NCBI RefSeq assembly: GCF_010731855.1
Contig: NZ_AP022620.1
Location: forward strand, 5,022,001 to 5,086,000
DNA: 64,000 nt
Origin: Mycolicibacterium anyangense
Lineage (GTDB): Bacteria > Actinomycetota > Actinomycetes > Mycobacteriales > Mycobacteriaceae
Direction of reading: 5' to 3'
Within the stretch, counting starts at the first letter, position 1, and each line of letters opens with the position of its first letter. The notes under the pieces are model-generated. The model did not search any database and had not been told where the DNA came from. It worked only from the letters and a program-made list of their open reading frames with translations. Position numbers and translations under genes: made by a program. Shown in pieces: positions 61,520 through 64,000 of the stretch.

Positions 61520-62608
61520 CTACCCCTCAAACCCCGGCCCCCGCAGCGGCTCCCCGAACCGCGCCCGCATCTCCACTAACGGATCAACGGTCCTAATCGC
61601 CATCGAGACCCGTTCAGACAGGCTGCCCGTCAACAGCACCCATGACTGCCCGGCCTCGGTCAGCGCGTCGATGAACCACCTTGTCATTGCCGCCCGAACC
61701 GCCAGGTCACCTTCCCGCATGCCGTCGTCGTGCCACGGCACGCCCTCGTGGTCGGTCACCAGATACACCGCCCGGGGCGGCACCTGCGTCCACGGCTGCC
61801 CTGTCCGCGCCGCAGCACCGAGGTAGCGGCGCTCCCAGATCGCCGTCGCGAACGCATCGGTATCGCAGATCAACACCGGCGAGCCAGCCGCCGCCGCTGC
61901 CTCCTCCCGCCGGGTCTGCTCCACCGCAATTGCATCGAAATCGTCAGCGGTCCAGACCAACTCGTCCAGCGCAATCCCCGGTGAGCGCTCCCACTTCAGC
62001 TGGGTGTACTCCCGCCCGTATTCGTCAACGCACTGTGTCGAAGCCCAGACGCCACCCCGCGCCCGGTAGTGCTCCGCCAACAGCCCCGCAACGGTTGTCG
62101 TCCCGGTGGATTCGGCCCCGACCACCACCACCCGCGTCGTCAACCCCGCCTTCGTCGCCGGCGCCAGATCACCCCATCGTCCGGCCAGGTCCCGCCGCAC
62201 CGCTGTGCCGGAAGTGAGACGGGTGCCGGACCGAACGTCCGCAGCTCCCAGCCAACGCGCCAGTTCAGCGCCATACGACTCACCGGAGAAGACCGCATCG
62301 ACCGCCGGCTCACCGCCCACTCGCAAGGCCGCCGAGATCACCGCGACCTGGGCGGCCCACACCCGCTCATCGGTCACGTCCACCGGCGCATCGCAGCGCA
62401 CCCCGATCACCCGAACCCCTGGCTCGCCCGCGTGCTCGGCCCACATCCACGCCACCCGGTCCGCCAGCGGCACAGTCTCCACCGCCGACGTCATGACCAA
62501 CACCGTGAACCGCTCACACTGCGCTGCACCCTCACGAATGCCCGCATGGTGGCCGACGTGTGGTGGATAGAACTTGCCCAGCATCAGCCCATGCCGATAT
62601 CGAGTCAT
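61520..62608 (-). CDS. nadR: NadR: NMN adenylyltransferase / ribosylnicotinamide kinase
   Basis: From ATG 62608 the protein has 362 aa. The N-terminal adenylyltransferase domain shows the nucleotidyltransferase motif GKFYPPHVGHHAGI (residues ~10-23), then the TSAVETVPLADRVAWM region. The C-terminal kinase domain begins near 170 with the P-loop-like VVGAESTGTTTVAGLLAEHY, where Thr stands in the usual Lys position, and CDTDAFATAIWERRYLG near 265. It would phosphorylate nicotinamide riboside and adenylate NMN to NAD. Its start overlaps the pnuC stop by 4 bp (ATGA), fitting import-coupled salvage. The upstream frame extension to 62806 is the pnuC coding region. Confidence 0.9.
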   Translation of the reverse strand: MTRYRHGLMLGKFYPPHVGHHAGIREGAAQCERFTVLVMTSAVETVPLADRVAWMWAEHAGEPGVRVIGVRCDAPVDVTDERVWAAQVAVISAALRVGGEPAVDAVFSGESYGAELARWLGAADVRSGTRLTSGTAVRRDLAGRWGDLAPATKAGLTTRVVVVGAESTGTTTVAGLLAEHYRARGGVWASTQCVDEYGREYTQLKWERSPGIALDELVWTADDFDAIAVEQTRREEAAAAAGSPVLICDTDAFATAIWERRYLGAAARTGQPWTQVPPRAVYLVTDHEGVPWHDDGMREGDLAVRAAMTRWFIDALTEAGQSWVLLTGSLSERVSMAIRTVDPLVEMRARFGEPLRGPGFEG

Positions 62609-63252
62609 GGTGACACCCTGACTGATTCGCGCAGAGAACAACGCTCCCGCGACCATGCCCGCAGCCCCGCCACGCACAGCGCCAGGAACAGCATGTACAC
62701 CACCGCAGTGAGGTTCAGCCCGCGGCTGAAGTACAGCGGCACATAGATCACATCGGCCGCGATCCAGAAGTACCAGCTCTGAATCCACTTTCCGTTGAGC
62801 AGCCACTGCGCCACCAGCGACAGGCTGGTGGTCAGCGCATCCAGGAACGGCGCCGAATCATGCACCGACACCAGAATCGGATACAGCACCGAAGTCCCTA
62901 TCCCCACCGCCACCACACACCACATCAGATGGCGGCCGCCAGCTGCCCGCACGTGAAGTGGTGTGCGACCACTGTCGCCGTACAGCCACTGCCACCACCC
63001 CACGAAACCCAAGACGATGTAGAGCACTTGCAGCGTCGAATCCGCCCACAACTGCGCGGAGGCGAACAACACCAGAAAGAACGCCGAGTTCGCAATCCCG
63101 ACAGGGAAATTCGCCACACTGCGGCGCACCGTCAACGCAACGCAGGCCCCGCCGGTGAGGAACCCGAACAGCTCGGCCCAGCTCACCGGATCACCCCACA
63201 ACGTGAACGCCACCGCATTGAGTGGCGCCACGATGCCCGCCAGCCAGTCCAT
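62605..63252 (-). CDS. pnuC: PnuC-type nicotinamide riboside transporter
   Basis: The ATG at 63252 shares one base with the upstream stop (TGATG) and gives 215 aa. Several hydrophobic segments are visible (WAELFGFLTGGACVALTV, SAFFLVLFASAQLWADS, LQVLYIVLGFVGWWQWLYG, VVAVGIGTSVLYPILV, and a C-terminal AVVYMLFLALCVAGL). The PnuC signature GFVGWWQWLYG is near residue 83, with WFWIAADVIYVPLYF-like residues (YFWIAADVIYVPLYFSRG) near 160. PnuC imports nicotinamide riboside by facilitated diffusion, trapped by the NadR kinase encoded next. Confidence 0.93.
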   Translation of the reverse strand: MDWLAGIVAPLNAVAFTLWGDPVSWAELFGFLTGGACVALTVRRSVANFPVGIANSAFFLVLFASAQLWADSTLQVLYIVLGFVGWWQWLYGDSGRTPLHVRAAGGRHLMWCVVAVGIGTSVLYPILVSVHDSAPFLDALTTSLSLVAQWLLNGKWIQSWYFWIAADVIYVPLYFSRGLNLTAVVYMLFLALCVAGLRAWSRERCSLRESVRVSP

Positions 63253-64000
63253 CACTGCCCTCCGTTCCACCGGTGGATGATGCCGCGCACCGCGGGGGAG
63301 ACCTCGCGATGCCCGACGATCCGCACATCCAAACCCACGTCCGCGACCACACCCAGCGCCCGCTCGATCGCCTGATCGATCCACCCGTCATCGTTGCGAA
63401 ACACCCCGCCGCCCACGCGCGTCAGTAGCACGATGTTCGACCCGCCGCCGACAGCCTGCTCGGCCCCGGCCAGCAGCGTCGCCTCATAGGTGGCCTCGAG
63501 CACCAGCCGCGCGAACGGCTCCCACTCCCGCTGCCCCAGATGCGAATAGCCGATCGGCAACGCCGAGCAGAACGCCTGCGACACCAGCCGCCGCTCCTCA
63601 CAGACATCGATCACCTGCACATCCCGGTGCAGCCCGATCGCCAACTGCCCCCGCAGCTCGTCGAACAGCTCGTCGTCCGCCCCACGCAACACCCCGCTGA
63701 TCGCGGCCAACCCCTCGGTGGTGCACAGGGCGTACCCGTTGCTCATCGCCCACAAGTCCTCGACCGCCACGCCCGTCCGTTCGGCGAACGCCGCACCCAA
63801 GCCAGCCAGTGCATCGAGCTGACGCGAGGCCGTCTGCCCGACGCCGTCACCGCACGGCACCAGATAGTTGCGATAGATCGTCGCCGCACCGGCAGCCAAT
63901 GCGCACGCCGGCCCCTGAGTGTGGTCGTGCTCGTAGCCGGTGACGCCATGCTCGGGAGTGACGTGCTGCGACGGCATCTCCAACAGGTTGAACTGCGAGG
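63252..64000 (-). CDS. conserved protein of unknown function, NAD-salvage operon (5' end outside window)
   Basis: The frame is open to the window edge and reads in coding style beyond the ATG at 63983 (SQFNLLEMPSQHVTPEHG), so the true start is probably upstream. Notable stretches are YEHDHTQGPACALAAGAA followed by TIYRNYLVPCGDGVGQT, then GYSHLGQREWEPFARLVLEA, LLTRVGGGVFRNDDGWI and a C-terminal LDVRIVGHREV. I have seen this type of sequence only as an uncharacterised conserved family. The 1-bp overlap with pnuC (TGATG) and the nadR gene after it suggest a role in nicotinamide nucleotide or ADP-ribose metabolism, which is inference from context. Confidence 0.7.
   Translation of the reverse strand, partial: SQFNLLEMPSQHVTPEHGVTGYEHDHTQGPACALAAGAATIYRNYLVPCGDGVGQTASRQLDALAGLGAAFAERTGVAVEDLWAMSNGYALCTTEGLAAISGVLRGADDELFDELRGQLAIGLHRDVQVIDVCEERRLVSQAFCSALPIGYSHLGQREWEPFARLVLEATYEATLLAGAEQAVGGGSNIVLLTRVGGGVFRNDDGWIDQAIERALGVVADVGLDVRIVGHREVSPAVRGIIHRWNGGQ

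Overview
The window looks like a mycobacterial chromosome, most likely a fast-growing Mycolicibacterium-type species. It has high GC, many GTG starts, a glycine-rich PGRS-like protein pair, and a gene order that follows Mycobacterium tuberculosis Rv0553 to Rv0566c almost gene for gene. Family names below come from motifs read by eye; no database search was run.

Region 1 (1-19.8 kb) is core genome. It carries the menaquinone locus: menC (3' end only), bpoC, menD, menG, menJ and the polyprenyl diphosphate synthase grcC1. Between these lie the mannosyltransferase mgtA, htpX, an MscS-like channel, gpsA, a Baeyer-Villiger-type monooxygenase, yajQ and tRNA-Tyr. Genes not in the M. tuberculosis order I remember are two DJ-1/PfpI-type genes between menC and bpoC, a DsbA-like lipoprotein, an SDR dehydrogenase, and a divergent TetR/phytoene-dehydrogenase-like pair. 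Several genes here (menD, menG, TetR, grcC1, gpsA, a secreted protein) have a TANNNT -10 element 6-8 nt before the start codon and no clear Shine-Dalgarno, so they probably make leaderless mRNAs.

Region 2 (19.9-31.3 kb) encodes envelope or secreted proteins. There is an Asn/Gly-repeat protein predicted to form a beta-solenoid, then two very large tandem paralogues (1755 and 1299 aa) with a shared N-terminal export-like segment, a PGRS-like Gly-rich block, long repetitive helical regions and a shared hydrophobic C-terminus. A small Cys-containing secreted protein follows.

Region 3 (31.3-61.4 kb) is the most interesting part: a minus-strand array of eight large genes plus a small leader gene, tightly packed and often joined by 4-bp ATGA overlaps. 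In transcription order: small leader protein; DUF1998-type DEAD/DEAH helicase with a C-terminal Vsr/PD-(D/E)XK-like domain; SNF2 helicase (DrmD-like); N6-adenine DNA methyltransferase (DrmMI/PglX-like); UvrD-like helicase with a RelE-like N-terminus; DUF262/HNH GmrSD-like protein; an unrecognised 428-aa protein; a DEDDh exonuclease-DinG-RecQ fusion; and a 2143-aa SNF2 protein with three Cys-rich zinc-binding clusters. The helicase, SNF2 and methyltransferase genes recall class 1 DISARM, but the DrmA and DrmB roles appear fused, no DrmC phospholipase-D gene is seen, and five further genes are attached. It is best read as a DISARM-related multi-helicase anti-phage array. No integrase, transposase or CRISPR array is visible.

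Region 4 (61.5-64 kb) is an NAD-salvage operon: an unrecognised conserved protein (cut by the window edge), pnuC and nadR, translationally coupled and separated from the defence array by a hairpin.
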